64,000 bases of DNA from Dyadobacter endophyticus. Its GTDB lineage: Bacteria; Bacteroidota; Bacteroidia; Cytophagales; Spirosomataceae. The notes beneath the pieces were generated by a model. It saw nothing but the letters and a program-made list of their open reading frames with translations. It ran no database searches and was not told the origin of the DNA. The stretch covers positions 496,001 to 560,000 of the forward strand of contig NZ_BMIA01000001.1 of assembly GCF_014641595.1 (NCBI RefSeq), read 5' to 3'. The translations under genes and the position numbers were made by a program. Below are positions 52,334 to 61,305 of this stretch, in pieces (positions within the stretch are counted from its first letter, which is position 1; each line of letters begins with the position of its first letter).

Positions 52334-53491
52334 TTAATAAGCCTCGCCTGCTCCGCCACCGCCGAACGTACCACCACCGAATTCGAGCCCCGGACCGGAA
52401 AGTCCTCCGCTGACGGGCGTGGCACCAAGTTGCTGCGCCGCAATGACCGCTTGCAGGTTTTCGAGGCTGCTTTTGCGGTCTTGCTCATCGGATATTCCGT
52501 GTTTGGGGGCGTGTAAATATCTGATTACAGCTATTGAAGCGACGATCATGAGCACACCCGCGAGCACGAGCTCCTGTGAGGCGCTTAACGTGCTGAAATA
52601 GTTGACATAAGTGTAAGCTGAGAACGCAATGGCCAGCAAACCGATGACAAATGGAATGCGCTCAGCCCGTTTCAACCCTATTATAATGTACAAGAGTGGT
52701 ATTGCGAATGTGAAAAAGTAAAACAGCGGCGCAAAGGTGATTTGCGGGGCCACCGAAACATTCAGGCCGCTGATCAATGCGTTCAATTCCCTTACTACCA
52801 GGTAATTTCCGCCGAGATAGAAGGTGACCAGCGAAAGTACTTCCAAGATCTGACGGCATTCGTGGTAATAAATGTCTTTGCTTTTTCTTGCCAGCCCATA
52901 AATCACTGCCGATACAATCATCACGGCGAAAGGCAAAAGAGCTTTCCCGAGTGGAAATTTCATCATCAAATCAGCCATTATGCTGAATATCAGTCCGAAA
53001 ATGACGATCGGACCAAGCAAGTCGGCGTAACGCAGGGTCGCCGGAATGATGATGGCAAGCGCGATAAGGCAATATGCCCAGAATGGCGCTTGTTGGAAAA
53101 GGAGGAAGACAGGCACCATTGCCGCCGTTACACCGGCATAAAGCAATGCATTGTCGACGCCGGAATGGAATAGGAGTTTGGTTTTAATTAAGGATTCCAA
53201 CACAAAAAAGAAGCAGGCGCAGCAAATAAGGCTCAATGTCGAGAAACCCAGGTCGGAGCCAGTGTCGTAAACAAATAAGGACAGGAAGCCCACAAAGAAC
53301 GAAGTGGCCACCACGGCAAAGCAAAACAAGCCGATTTTAACAAATAGGCCCGGGCGATAGAATCTTTCGGGAAACAGCTCTTTTACCTGCGCTTCCTGGT
53401 CGGCGGTAAGAAGATGCTTGGTTGTCCATTCCGCGGCCTGACGCTGCAAATGCAGGTTTTCAACCCAGGTTTCGTTGTATGCCTTTTTCAT
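52334..53491 (-). CDS. Multi-spanning membrane protein with Gly-rich tail
   Basis: A 385-residue protein with about ten membrane helices between residues 50 and 340. The C-terminus ends in GLEFGGGTFGGGGAGEAY, a Gly-rich tail like that found on some TPM-domain and other envelope proteins. I do not recognise a family with confidence. The start overlaps the DUF2157 gene by 4 bases (ATGA), so the two are coupled. Confidence 0.72.
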   Translation of the reverse strand: MKKAYNETWVENLHLQRQAAEWTTKHLLTADQEAQVKELFPERFYRPGLFVKIGLFCFAVVATSFFVGFLSLFVYDTGSDLGFSTLSLICCACFFFVLESLIKTKLLFHSGVDNALLYAGVTAAMVPVFLLFQQAPFWAYCLIALAIIIPATLRYADLLGPIVIFGLIFSIMADLMMKFPLGKALLPFAVMIVSAVIYGLARKSKDIYYHECRQILEVLSLVTFYLGGNYLVVRELNALISGLNVSVAPQITFAPLFYFFTFAIPLLYIIIGLKRAERIPFVIGLLAIAFSAYTYVNYFSTLSASQELVLAGVLMIVASIAVIRYLHAPKHGISDEQDRKSSLENLQAVIAAQQLGATPVSGGLSGPGLEFGGGTFGGGGAGEAY

Positions 53492-54468
53492 TTCTTAAGC
53501 TCCGTTTTAATCCCAAGGAATTTTTTAAAGTTTAGCAGAAAGTAAATCACGCCGACACTGGAAAAGAGGAAATAAAAGATTCCAAGAGCGAAGGCCGCAT
53601 CGGCTCCGAGGCTGGTAAAAATGGAATAAGTGATAATGGAATAGCCGTAAACCGTACCCATCAGCAGGAACAGCAACGACTGGGCATGACGCGCGCGATA
53701 GACAAAAAAGGTGCAAATCCCGAGGCCGATTATGAAATATAGCACCTTCGCGTGCTCGCTGAACAGCCCGATCTGCGCCGCAATGCAGGCCAGGTTCCCA
53801 CCCATGAGCATGTAGGTGAATGCAAAATGCTTTTTGATGTTCTGCTGTTCGGAAATCCATCCCACAACGGTGAGCACGCAGCCCAGCGCAATGGCCGGGA
53901 TGATCACTTTGCCGTCCGAAAAATCATTGTCGGATAGCACCGAAAGTGGCGCAATGGTAAGTCCAAGCCACGATGCAAGCCCGGTAATAGCCATCGACAA
54001 TGCCCCACGGTGGTCGAAACGGTAGGCGCAAAGGAAGAAAATGATCGTCGGAATGATGACGGCAAGCCCGTGCCGGGAGCCGAAAAGATTGTATTGGAAT
54101 TGCAGGTAACCTTCGAGGCCCAGAAACGTCGAACAGCCTAGCAAAAGCACGTAGTCGATGAGCTTGTTGGGGTTTTGGATTTGTTCGTGTGAATAGGGAA
54201 GGCTGTTTTTATATGTATAGTAAAAACAGCCTGCGGTAATTATGGCGATGACGGCGATGATTGCCTGATGGCCGATCGTGTCGATGTTTTCGTAGATCAG
54301 TATACCGGCGCCGGAGCTGAAAATCAGTATGCCCAGGTACAATATTGACCGCAGCTCCCAATGAACTGAAAAGGCTTTTTCGTGTTCGAAACCGGTGATT
54401 GTGTCGGCCTGTTGTTCAGAAATAACTCCCTTGCTTTGCAAGGAGTTAAGGATGGATTTTGTGGTCAT
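53488..54468 (-). CDS. DUF2157 membrane protein
   Basis: A 326-residue protein. The N-terminal part (SILNSLQSKGVISEQQADTI) is the cytoplasmic start of DUF2157, followed by about ten helices beginning with ILYLGILIFSSGAGILIYENI. The ATG at 54468 gives the normal family N-terminus; the in-frame extension to 54501 is unlikely. Function unknown. Coupled to the next membrane protein by a 4-base overlap. Confidence 0.82.
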   Translation of the reverse strand: MTTKSILNSLQSKGVISEQQADTITGFEHEKAFSVHWELRSILYLGILIFSSGAGILIYENIDTIGHQAIIAVIAIITAGCFYYTYKNSLPYSHEQIQNPNKLIDYVLLLGCSTFLGLEGYLQFQYNLFGSRHGLAVIIPTIIFFLCAYRFDHRGALSMAITGLASWLGLTIAPLSVLSDNDFSDGKVIIPAIALGCVLTVVGWISEQQNIKKHFAFTYMLMGGNLACIAAQIGLFSEHAKVLYFIIGLGICTFFVYRARHAQSLLFLLMGTVYGYSIITYSIFTSLGADAAFALGIFYFLFSSVGVIYFLLNFKKFLGIKTELKK

Positions 54469-54485
54469 GGAAGTTGAGACGAGGT

Positions 54486-54511
54486 ATGGTAAAGTTAACA
54501 AACTTTGCCAT
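54486..54511. repeat. Imperfect inverted repeat before the DUF2157 gene
   Basis: ATGGTAAAGTT (54486-54496) and AACTTTGCCAT (54501-54511) pair at 10 of 11 positions around a 4-base loop. It lies just upstream of the DUF2157 start and has no T-run. Candidate operator or leader hairpin. Confidence 0.35.
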
Positions 54512-54576
54512 GAACGCTGCTTCGCTCTGCTCCGGGAATTATTTAATGGAAGATTGAGATATTTAACGGTACAACA

Positions 54577-55353
54577 TCAAAAGCGAAGTGTGAAATTTTC
54601 CTTCACCTGCTCGCTACGGAAGAACACCAGCCCGATCCAAAACAGGTCGACGGTGACTGTGACCTGCGGATGCGCCTTAATATATTCCCAGGCCCTTGTC
54701 ATTTCCTCCGACCAGTATATGTCGTCAAAAACAAACAACGAGCCGTTTTGAATATGGGGGAGGCATTGTTCGAAATATCGGACGGTCGGTTCGTAACGGT
54801 GGTTGGCGTCGAAATAGGCAAAGTCGACAGGGCGATCAAGTGTTTCGAGGCGTTTGGGTAATGTCTCGTCAATATTGCCCAGCACGATTTCAATATTATC
54901 AGCATGTTCGCGCTGGAAATGCTGCTGTGCTTTTGCCGCTGTTTGCGGACAGCCTTCGAAGGTGATCAGTTGCGCGTCCGGGTTTGCTTTGGACATATAC
55001 AATGTAGTGAGCCCAAGAGAGGTACCCAATTCGATAATCGTTGCCGGTTGAAAACGGCGTATTAGCCGGTGGAAAAGCATGCCGAACTTGGCCGGTTTTT
55101 CTGCGTTTTTGGCGATCGTTTTGATCTTTCGCAGATTGGACTTGTTCACGCGCGAGCCAGCACCCAGGTCAAGTATTTCGATTTGCTCGTCGGAACGCAG
55201 TAACTCTTTACGCAGCGAGCGGATCGCCTCGTATTCGGGATTGTGATCCTTCCTGGCCGCGATCACATTGTTGTAAAGCTCAAACAGAAATGGGGAATGG
55301 ATGGAATGCTCGTTTCCGGAGCGTAAAAGGTACTTGATATAAGCAGCAATCAA
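54577..55353 (-). CDS. Class I SAM-dependent methyltransferase
   Basis: A 258-residue methyltransferase with a Rossmann core starting at about residue 95: motif I TIIELGTSLGLTTLYM, LITFEGCPQTAAKAQQHF, then FAYFDANHRYEP and FVFDDIYWS. The Asp-rich FDD resembles O-methyltransferases, but the acceptor is unknown. The start is uncertain because the first usable codon after an upstream stop is TTG at 55353. Confidence 0.82.
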   Translation of the reverse strand: MIAAYIKYLLRSGNEHSIHSPFLFELYNNVIAARKDHNPEYEAIRSLRKELLRSDEQIEILDLGAGSRVNKSNLRKIKTIAKNAEKPAKFGMLFHRLIRRFQPATIIELGTSLGLTTLYMSKANPDAQLITFEGCPQTAAKAQQHFQREHADNIEIVLGNIDETLPKRLETLDRPVDFAYFDANHRYEPTVRYFEQCLPHIQNGSLFVFDDIYWSEEMTRAWEYIKAHPQVTVTVDLFWIGLVFFRSEQVKENFTLRF

Positions 55354-55394
55354 TGCAGTGGAATTTTAAAATAAGCCGGTGCCCGGCCGGTGAT

Positions 55395-55781
55395 TCAGTT
55401 GAGGCGGTAAGGTGCGACGAGCGAAAATGCGGGTATTACGACGCGAAATTGCCGACCGTCGAGCACACGTTCCATCAGGTAGGTTCCGGCCATTTTACCC
55501 ATATCGGTACGCAGATTGCAGCCGGAGACGTAATCATGTACATCACCGGGTTCCAATACGGGTTGAAGCCCTACGATACCTGCCCCTTCCACTTCGCGTA
55601 CGGTTCCGTTAGCGTCGTAGATCAGCCAATGCCTTCTGAGTAACTTAACTGTGTGCTCGCTGTGGTTTTCAATCAGAATCTTGTAGGTGAACACAAAATG
55701 ATCCTGACCCGGATTGGAGTAATCGGGCTGATATTCCGTCAAAACGGTGACCTTGACACCATCTGTAACCTTGGAAACCAT
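55395..55781 (-). CDS. apaG: ApaG protein
   Basis: A 128-residue ApaG domain protein: VLTEYQPDYSNPGQDHFVFTYKI, LLRRHWLIYDANG, EVEGAGIVGLQPVLEPGD and a C-terminal FSLVAPYRLN. ApaG is a fibronectin-like protein linked to divalent-cation resistance and dinucleotide metabolism in other bacteria; its molecular role is not settled. A -7 element lies upstream. Confidence 0.93.
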   Translation of the reverse strand: MVSKVTDGVKVTVLTEYQPDYSNPGQDHFVFTYKILIENHSEHTVKLLRRHWLIYDANGTVREVEGAGIVGLQPVLEPGDVHDYVSGCNLRTDMGKMAGTYLMERVLDGRQFRVVIPAFSLVAPYRLN

Positions 55782-55826
55782 ATAGATCGAGGGTGTTGGA
55801 AAGTAGTGGGACTATTGGAGCTGCGG

Positions 55827-55834
55827 CAAATATA
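55827..55834 (-). promoter_or_regulatory. Candidate -7 element of apaG
   Basis: TATATTTG on the minus strand matches TAnnTTTG and lies 45 bases before the apaG ATG. No clear -33 TTG. Confidence 0.45.
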
Positions 55835-55931
55835 CCGGTTTGCAACGCACCTTTAACGAAAATAGTAATCAATTGCTGATAAAACCAAATCAAAAAACAC
55901 ATAATTTGGTTTCCAAAACAAATTCAACAGG

Positions 55932-56597
55932 ATGGATGTAAAAATTGAGCAGTCGTGGAAAGAGCGGCTTGCCCCCCAGTTTGAGATGCCTTATTTTACC
56001 TCGCTTACAGCCTTCGTAAGGGAAGAATACCAGACTAAACAGATATTTCCGCCGGCCAAGCAGATATTCAACGCATTCAATTACTGCAGCTTCGACGAAT
56101 GCAAGGTGGTAATCCTTGGCCAGGACCCGTACCATGGTCACGGGCAGGCGAATGGCCTGTGTTTTTCGGTGAACGACGGTGTGCGGATGCCTCCCTCACT
56201 GATGAATATCTTCAAGGAAATTCAGCAGGATCTGGGCAAGCCCTTCCCTCCGACGGGTAATCTCGAGCGGTGGGCAAAACAGGGCGTCCTGCTTTTAAAT
56301 GCAACCTTAACGGTACAAGCGGCCGCTGCCGGCTCGCACCAGGGAAAGGGTTGGGAGCGCTTCACCGACGCGGTCATCAAATGCGTGTCCGAGGAGAAAA
56401 ATAATGTGGTTTTTATGCTCTGGGGCAGGTATGCCCAGGAAAAAGGCGCGGTGATCGATGCGTCGAAGCATTATGTGCTCAAAGCGAAGCACCCCTCACC
56501 GATGTCTGCCAATGGAGGCGGCTGGTTTGGTACGAAGCATTTCAGCAAGGCCAATGAATATCTGGAAAGCAAGGGGCTCGACCCGATCAACTGGTAA
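55932..56597 (+). CDS. ung: Uracil-DNA glycosylase
   Basis: A 221-residue family-1 uracil-DNA glycosylase. The water-activating Asp65 is in VILGQDPYHGHGQANG, and HPSPMSANGG carries the catalytic His; LLLNATLTV and MLWGRYAQ are also conserved. It removes uracil from DNA as the first step of base-excision repair. Its terminator lies 13 bases after the stop. Full length. Confidence 0.98.
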   Translation: MDVKIEQSWKERLAPQFEMPYFTSLTAFVREEYQTKQIFPPAKQIFNAFNYCSFDECKVVILGQDPYHGHGQANGLCFSVNDGVRMPPSLMNIFKEIQQDLGKPFPPTGNLERWAKQGVLLLNATLTVQAAAAGSHQGKGWERFTDAVIKCVSEEKNNVVFMLWGRYAQEKGAVIDASKHYVLKAKHPSPMSANGGGWFGTKHFSKANEYLESKGLDPINW

Positions 56598-56609
56598 ACG
56601 TGTTAATAA

Positions 56610-56638
56610 AAAGAGAGCCGGGATGCCCGGCTCTCTTT
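56610..56638. terminator. Bidirectional terminator between ung and the Dabb gene
   Basis: AAAGAGAGCCGGG (56610-56622) and CCCGGCTCTCTTT (56626-56638) form a perfect 13-base stem with a 3-base loop. A-rich and T-rich flanks suit both strands. It lies between the convergent ung and Dabb genes. Confidence 0.88.
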
Positions 56639-56667
56639 AAGATTTTCACTCCTATTACTATTATTAA

Positions 56668-57072
56668 TTACTTCTCTATGTTGGAATTCATCTCCAACAC
56701 TTTGTCCCAGTGGCCTTCATTGGCCTTCACAAATGCTAGTCTGTCAGCATTCAGTTTGTATTCCTGGGCAGCTTCGTTGGTACGGAAAGTCAGGTAGTGG
56801 ATCACGTCAAATTCTTCACCACTGTTATCTGCTTTCTGCACGTGTCCTGCCGAATAGGCCACGACATCTTTCACCGATTTCTTCATCACCGCAAAATCGC
56901 GCAGGTGTTTTTCCACTTCCTGTGTAGTAGTACCAGGTTTAAACTTGATACAAACTACCCGCTGGATCTCGGCAGGTTTGTGGGGCACATAAGCGCCGTA
57001 AATAACCAGCATAAATACGCAAAGCGCGAAAATGGGGACTAAGTATCCTAATGTTTTATTTCTAGTTTTCAT
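56668..57072 (-). CDS. Stress-responsive A/B barrel (Dabb) domain protein, membrane-anchored
   Basis: A 134-residue protein with an N-terminal membrane helix (about 9-28) and a Dabb ferredoxin-like domain (about 38-130: RVVCIKFKPGTTTQEVEKHL, DVIHYLTFRTNEAAQEY). Most Dabb proteins are soluble dimers; the N-terminal anchor would place this one on the periplasmic side. Function unknown. A -7 promoter element lies upstream. Confidence 0.85.
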   Translation of the reverse strand: MKTRNKTLGYLVPIFALCVFMLVIYGAYVPHKPAEIQRVVCIKFKPGTTTQEVEKHLRDFAVMKKSVKDVVAYSAGHVQKADNSGEEFDVIHYLTFRTNEAAQEYKLNADRLAFVKANEGHWDKVLEMNSNIEK

Positions 57073-57417
57073 TATAGCAAATTCAATAAATGCAATTATC
57101 TATTTCTCTTGCTACAAAGGTAAAACTTAAATCTATTATTGTATTATTTGGATATTAAATATAAATAATTTTGAAAATTTGATATTTAAGAAAAGAAACA
57201 ACCACTGAAAATCTACTTTCCAAAATATTATTCGGAGAAGAATTTTTTGCGAAATTTTCTAATTGTTCTCTCACTCAGCTAGCTGCATATGGCGATCCGG
57301 CTAAAAATTTGCCGTTTGAAAAAAACAAGTTTCAAAAAGGCGCATTTCTGTTACCTTTTTTTGCAAATGGCGTCTCAACAGGTGTAATAATGATGAAAAC
57401 CACCTTCCGAATATTGT
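57073..57417. other. AT-rich intergenic region between divergent Dabb and phospholipase genes
   Basis: About 345 AT-rich bases holding promoters for both directions. The minus strand has a TACCTTTG element (57115-57122). A 7-base inverted repeat, TTTGAAA/TTTCAAA, lies at 57315-57336. I see no gene or RNA. Confidence 0.5.
57115..57122 (-). promoter_or_regulatory. Candidate -7 element of the Dabb gene
   Basis: TACCTTTG on the minus strand matches TAnnTTTG exactly, 42 bases before the ATG at 57072. No TTG at the usual -33 distance. Confidence 0.45.
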
Positions 57418-58452
57418 ATGGCGTCATTTCTCCAACAAGGCCGAAAAAAATCTGAAAAAGATCGATTTTTTTTCAAAAATGTGCTGAATTTCAGTCTTCT
57501 GATCGCCTCAATCATGCTTTTTTGTGGTTTAAAAGTCCATTGGGGCTTCTGGGCACATAAGCGGATCAATCGTTTGGCCGTTTTCCGGCTGCCGGTTGAG
57601 ATGCAGGGATTCTACAAAAAGTACATTGATTACCTCTCAGAGAACGCAGTCAATCCCGACCAACGCCGCTATGCCGTACCAGGCGAAGCCGAGCGCCACT
57701 TTATCGATCTGGATGCTTACGGTGATAGCGCATTGAACAACCTTCCAAGGCATTGGCAGGCCGCAGTTAGGAAAATAGGAGAGGACAGTCTGCGAAAACA
57801 TGGCATCGTGCCCTGGCATGTACAGGCAGCTGCCTTTCAACTCACGGCAGCATTTAAAGAAAAGAACCGGCCGCGTATCCTCCGCATTTCCGCAGACCTG
57901 GGCCATTACATTGCCGACGCGCACGTACCGCTGCACACCACGCGCAACTATAACGGCCAGTTTACAGGTCAGGAGGGTATCCATGGGTTCTGGGAGTCGC
58001 GGCTTCCGGAACTGTTTGCCGGGCAATATGACATGTGGCTGGGCCCGGCCATTTACCGAAAGGATATCGCCGGGGATATCTGGAAAGCGGTTGCAGCTTC
58101 GCATTCGGCGATGGACTCGGTGTTGCTTTTTGAAAAGCAGCTCACAGAAGCCTTCAAAGCAGATAAAAAATTCAGTTTCGAACTTCGGGGGAATACCCTG
58201 ACGCGGACGTACTCACACGAGTTTTCCGAGAAATACCACCTAATGCTTGGCCGGCAGGTCGAGCGTCGAATGCGGGCCTCGGTGCAAATGGTGGGCGATG
58301 TATGGTACACTTGCTGGGTAGATGCCGGCCAGCCAGATCTTGGCCCTCTGGCAAATGCGGGAGACGATAATGCAGATCAAAATGCAGAATCCGCCGAACA
58401 GCAAACTTGGTTACAGCGGCTTTTGAATGTGCGGCCGGAATCTGATAATTAG
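57418..58452 (+). CDS. Zinc-dependent phospholipase C / S1-P1 nuclease-like protein
   Basis: A 344-residue exported protein. The N-terminus has a long basic region and a hydrophobic helix (about 22-39), then the mature sequence starts with WGFWAHKRINR, the Trp and His of the zinc cluster. Further zinc ligands are in HFIDLDAYGD, DLGHYIADAHVPLHTT and GIHGFWES. The set of His, Asp and Trp residues fits the trinuclear zinc site of the family; the substrate (phospholipid or nucleic acid) cannot be told. Confidence 0.85.
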   Translation: MASFLQQGRKKSEKDRFFFKNVLNFSLLIASIMLFCGLKVHWGFWAHKRINRLAVFRLPVEMQGFYKKYIDYLSENAVNPDQRRYAVPGEAERHFIDLDAYGDSALNNLPRHWQAAVRKIGEDSLRKHGIVPWHVQAAAFQLTAAFKEKNRPRILRISADLGHYIADAHVPLHTTRNYNGQFTGQEGIHGFWESRLPELFAGQYDMWLGPAIYRKDIAGDIWKAVAASHSAMDSVLLFEKQLTEAFKADKKFSFELRGNTLTRTYSHEFSEKYHLMLGRQVERRMRASVQMVGDVWYTCWVDAGQPDLGPLANAGDDNADQNAESAEQQTWLQRLLNVRPESDN

Positions 58453-58491
58453 CAATCGGGACGATTATTTTTGAGGATCTCGTAGCCTGGA

Positions 58492-59016
58492 TCAATGATC
58501 GGGACCGGTAGTCAGCACTTTGGCGGTCACCAAAAGCTGGCCGACATGCCGCTGGGTATGTTCGGCAGCATGGAAAAGCAGCCCCAAATGCGTCGAAGGT
58601 ACCATGGCCCGGCCGACGTAGCGTATCTCAGTCAATGTCTCCGGATTGGTTTCCCGGAGCTGCGTTAACGCAATTTCCAGCTGCTTGCCGAACTGATCGA
58701 GCAAATCATTGTAGCTACAATCTTCAAACGGTTCCTTTCCTTCACTTTTGAGGTAGACCATCTGACTTTCGCTGAGCGATTCTTCGCGCGCATAGGTAAA
58801 CAGGCGGTCGAGCACGCCCGCGAGGTGCTGCAAATGAAAACCCACCGAGGCGAGATTGGCCGGTTTTTCCCAGAGCAGCTTCGAGGGGAATGTATGGCTG
58901 AAAATACCTAGTTCCTCGCGCGCCTGCAACAATGCGTGCGCTACGGGTTGGAGCAGATCAGGTATTCCGGGAAGCGGCCCGCGGAGCCATACTTCGAGTT
59001 GGTCGTTGTTTTGCAT
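58492..59016 (-). CDS. DinB-family metal-binding protein
   Basis: A 174-residue four-helix protein of the DinB/YfiT type. His residues in SVGFHLQHLAGVLDRL and in FHAAEHTQRHVGQL form the usual three-His metal site. Family members include thiol transferases and bacillithiol-related enzymes; the substrate is unknown. Downstream of the DEAD-box terminator. Confidence 0.85.
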   Translation of the reverse strand: MQNNDQLEVWLRGPLPGIPDLLQPVAHALLQAREELGIFSHTFPSKLLWEKPANLASVGFHLQHLAGVLDRLFTYAREESLSESQMVYLKSEGKEPFEDCSYNDLLDQFGKQLEIALTQLRETNPETLTEIRYVGRAMVPSTHLGLLFHAAEHTQRHVGQLLVTAKVLTTGPDH

Positions 59017-59033
59017 GCCTGAAAATAAACGAA

Positions 59034-59059
59034 AAAGGGGCCTTTTTACAAGCCCCTTT
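59034..59059 (-). terminator. Terminator after the DEAD-box gene
   Basis: AAAGGGGC (59034-59041) and GCCCCTTT (59052-59059) pair around a 10-base loop. On the minus strand the stem is followed by a run of T, so it ends the DEAD-box transcript just before the DinB gene. Confidence 0.75.
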
Positions 59060-59081
59060 CCGCACTAGTTGTTGTCAGAAT

Positions 59082-60857
59082 TTATTTTGCAATATCGATT
59101 TGCACCGGCTTGCCTTTGATGGTGTTGCCATCCATCGCACGCAATACCGCACGTGCATCGCGCTCAGGCACGTCTACGAACGTAAATTTGTCATAAATGT
59201 CGATCGCACCGATCGTCTTGCCAGGGATGTTTGCTTCGCCGGCAATAGCGCCAACGATGTCTTTCGGCATGATGTGGTCTTTACGGCCAAGGCTCAGGAA
59301 CAAACGGGTCATGCCAGCCTCAGGTGCCGATTGACGACGCTCTCCACGGTCAGCGCCGCGCTCACCACGTGGTGCATAGCGGTCGGTACTGCGGTCTCCT
59401 CCAAAACGGCTGCCACCGTCACGACGGTCTCCGCCTTTTTCGAAACGGCTTCCGCCTTCACGACGTTCGCCTCTTCCGAAACGCTCATTACCGCCTTCGC
59501 GACGGTCGTTGCGACGCTCTTCCCATGCGAGGTTGCTATCGGCATATTCGTTTTTCTGAACGCCCATGATCTGTTTCGCCATTGCGCCCACGATCTGCTC
59601 GGTCGTGAAGCCACTGTGGTGGAGCATTTCAAGTACGTCGTTGTACAGTTCCTGATCGCTGCTTTCTTTGATAGAGGTTGAAATAGTCTCTACAAAACGA
59701 GCTTTACGAACACCTACGATATCTTCGAAAGAAGGAATAACGCCTTTTTCGATTTTTACTTTGGTGTAACCTTCAATGGATTTCAGACGGTATTTTTCGT
59801 CACGAGCCACAAGAGAGAACGCCTTACCCGACATCCCTGCACGACCCGTACGACCGATCCGGTGTACGTAATATTCTTCGTCCATCGGAATGTCGTAGTT
59901 GATAACGCCATCCAGGCCGCTAACGTCGATACCGCGAGCCGCAACGTCGGTAGCCACCAAAATGGTAGTAACACCTGCTTTGAATTTGCTCATTACGTTG
60001 CTGCGTTGCTGCTGGCGCAGGTCACCATGGATGCCTTCGGAAGCATAACCGCGCAATTGCAGGTCTTCCACGATCTCGTCCACCTTGCGTTTGGTATTAC
60101 AGAACACCAAAAGGGATTTGATGTGGTGCATATCGATCAGACGGGTCATTACTTCAACTTTCGCCTGTGGTTTCACTTCGAAATAAACCTGCTCGATATT
60201 CTGGTTGGTCAACTCGTTACGAACAACCTTGATCAATACAGGGTCATTCAGGAAGCGCTTGGTGATCGACATGATCGGCTTCGACATGGTTGCCGAGAAA
60301 AGGATCGTCTGCCGATCTTCTGGCATATCAGCCAGAATGCTTTCGATGTCCTCACGGAAGCCCATATCGAGCATTTCGTCGGCTTCGTCAAGCACCATCA
60401 TGCGGACTTCGTTAAATTTCAGTGTTTTACGCTCCATGTGGTCCATGACGCGGCCCGGAGTTCCTACTACTATATGTACTCCTTTTTTCAAAGAGCGGAT
60501 TTGACGATCGATCGAGTCACCTCCGTAGATCGCTTCAATGCGCACACCACGCATATATTTGGCCAGGCGGCCGAGTTCTTCGGATACTTGAACCGCCAAT
60601 TCACGGGTTGGGCAAAGGATCAGGGCTTGTACTGCATTGTTAGAAGTATCTATTCTTTCCAGCACGGGAATTCCGAATGCAGCCGTTTTACCGGTACCAG
60701 TCTGGGCCTGACCAATTACGTCAGAACCCTGCATTACTGCGGGGATTCCCTGTGCCTGTATCGGTGAGGGTTTAGTGAAACCCATTTCTAGCACGGCTTT
60801 CAGGATGTCTTCGTTGAGTCCGAGCTCTTCGAATGTTTCAAAAATTTCAGTAGTCAT
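59082..60857 (-). CDS. DEAD-box RNA helicase (DbpA/CsdA-like)
   Basis: A 591-residue helicase. Motifs: Q motif at about 20-30 (PSPIQAQGIP), I AQTGTGKTA, Ia PTRELA, II VLDEADEML, III FSATM, V ATDVAARGID, VI HRIGRTGR. After the helicase core comes a low-complexity Arg/Gly/Glu tail (about 440-510) and a DbpA-type RNA-binding domain (about 515-591: MTRLFLSLGRKDHIMPKDIVG). It remodels structured RNA, for example during ribosome assembly or cold adaptation. ATG at 60857 gives the standard start MTTEIFETFEEL; the upstream in-frame extension is leader sequence. Confidence 0.95.
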   Translation of the reverse strand: MTTEIFETFEELGLNEDILKAVLEMGFTKPSPIQAQGIPAVMQGSDVIGQAQTGTGKTAAFGIPVLERIDTSNNAVQALILCPTRELAVQVSEELGRLAKYMRGVRIEAIYGGDSIDRQIRSLKKGVHIVVGTPGRVMDHMERKTLKFNEVRMMVLDEADEMLDMGFREDIESILADMPEDRQTILFSATMSKPIMSITKRFLNDPVLIKVVRNELTNQNIEQVYFEVKPQAKVEVMTRLIDMHHIKSLLVFCNTKRKVDEIVEDLQLRGYASEGIHGDLRQQQRSNVMSKFKAGVTTILVATDVAARGIDVSGLDGVINYDIPMDEEYYVHRIGRTGRAGMSGKAFSLVARDEKYRLKSIEGYTKVKIEKGVIPSFEDIVGVRKARFVETISTSIKESSDQELYNDVLEMLHHSGFTTEQIVGAMAKQIMGVQKNEYADSNLAWEERRNDRREGGNERFGRGERREGGSRFEKGGDRRDGGSRFGGDRSTDRYAPRGERGADRGERRQSAPEAGMTRLFLSLGRKDHIMPKDIVGAIAGEANIPGKTIGAIDIYDKFTFVDVPERDARAVLRAMDGNTIKGKPVQIDIAK

Positions 60858-61249
60858 TCTATTGCTTTTAGTATTAATTCTTGATTTGAACGGTTGTTCC
60901 GGAGAGAAGGGCGATGATGGCAGGCCATAACACAATAATCCTCAGGGCGAAGCCCAGCATATGCGTTAGTTCCAATGAAATTGGACCATATCACCGGGAT
61001 TCCGGTTGTAATCGGTAAATAAGTGAAAGGGATCGCGCAAAGCCCACCACAAACCATCCGTGGGGCTCTGCATGTGAACGGTAGGTCCAGCCGGGACGAA
61101 TTTTTGAGGCTGGCAGGTGATCTAAAAAAATGGTAGACCGTTTATGAAGCAGAGAAGCGAACGGATGTTCCTTCAAATTCGATGCAAAAGTAAGAAGATA
61201 ATCCGAAACTGCAATGCTATCGAAAAAATATAATAGTAATATTTTTAGA
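60858..61249. other. Long predicted 5' leader of the DEAD-box gene
   Basis: No gene is convincing here. A strong promoter at 61185-61214 would give an untranslated leader of about 320 bases before the ATG at 60857. The leader contains potential hairpins, for example AGCCCCAC with GTGGTGGGCT on the minus strand near 61030-61065. Long leaders are known on cold-shock helicase genes of other bacteria. Bases 61215-61249 are the spacer to the ald terminator. Confidence 0.55.
61185..61214 (-). promoter_or_regulatory. Bacteroidota-type promoter of the DEAD-box gene
   Basis: TTG (61212-61214), 19 bases, TACTTTTG (61185-61192) on the minus strand. It is a full match to TTG-N17-23-TAnnTTTG, with the same spacing and -7 sequence as the promoter at 23284-23313. 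The transcription start would be near 61178. Confidence 0.65.
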
Positions 61250-61255
61250 AAACAA

Positions 61256-61285
61256 AAACCCGGCGCATTAGAAATGGCCGGGTTT
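61256..61285 (-). terminator. Terminator of ald
   Basis: AAACCCGGC (61256-61264) and GCCGGGTTT (61277-61285) form a perfect 9-base stem. On the minus strand it is followed by TTTTTGTTTT, a good T-run for a transcript ending at ald (61306). Confidence 0.85.
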
Positions 61286-61305
61286 ATCTAGTCAGGTTTG
61301 CTGAT

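Noticed and set aside
59862-60767. Plus-strand frame of 301 codons
   Set aside because: Antisense to the DEAD-box helicase core, no recognisable motif.
60858-61176. Minus-strand frames of about 60 codons in the DEAD-box leader
   Set aside because: No motif, weak start codons, and better explained as untranslated leader.
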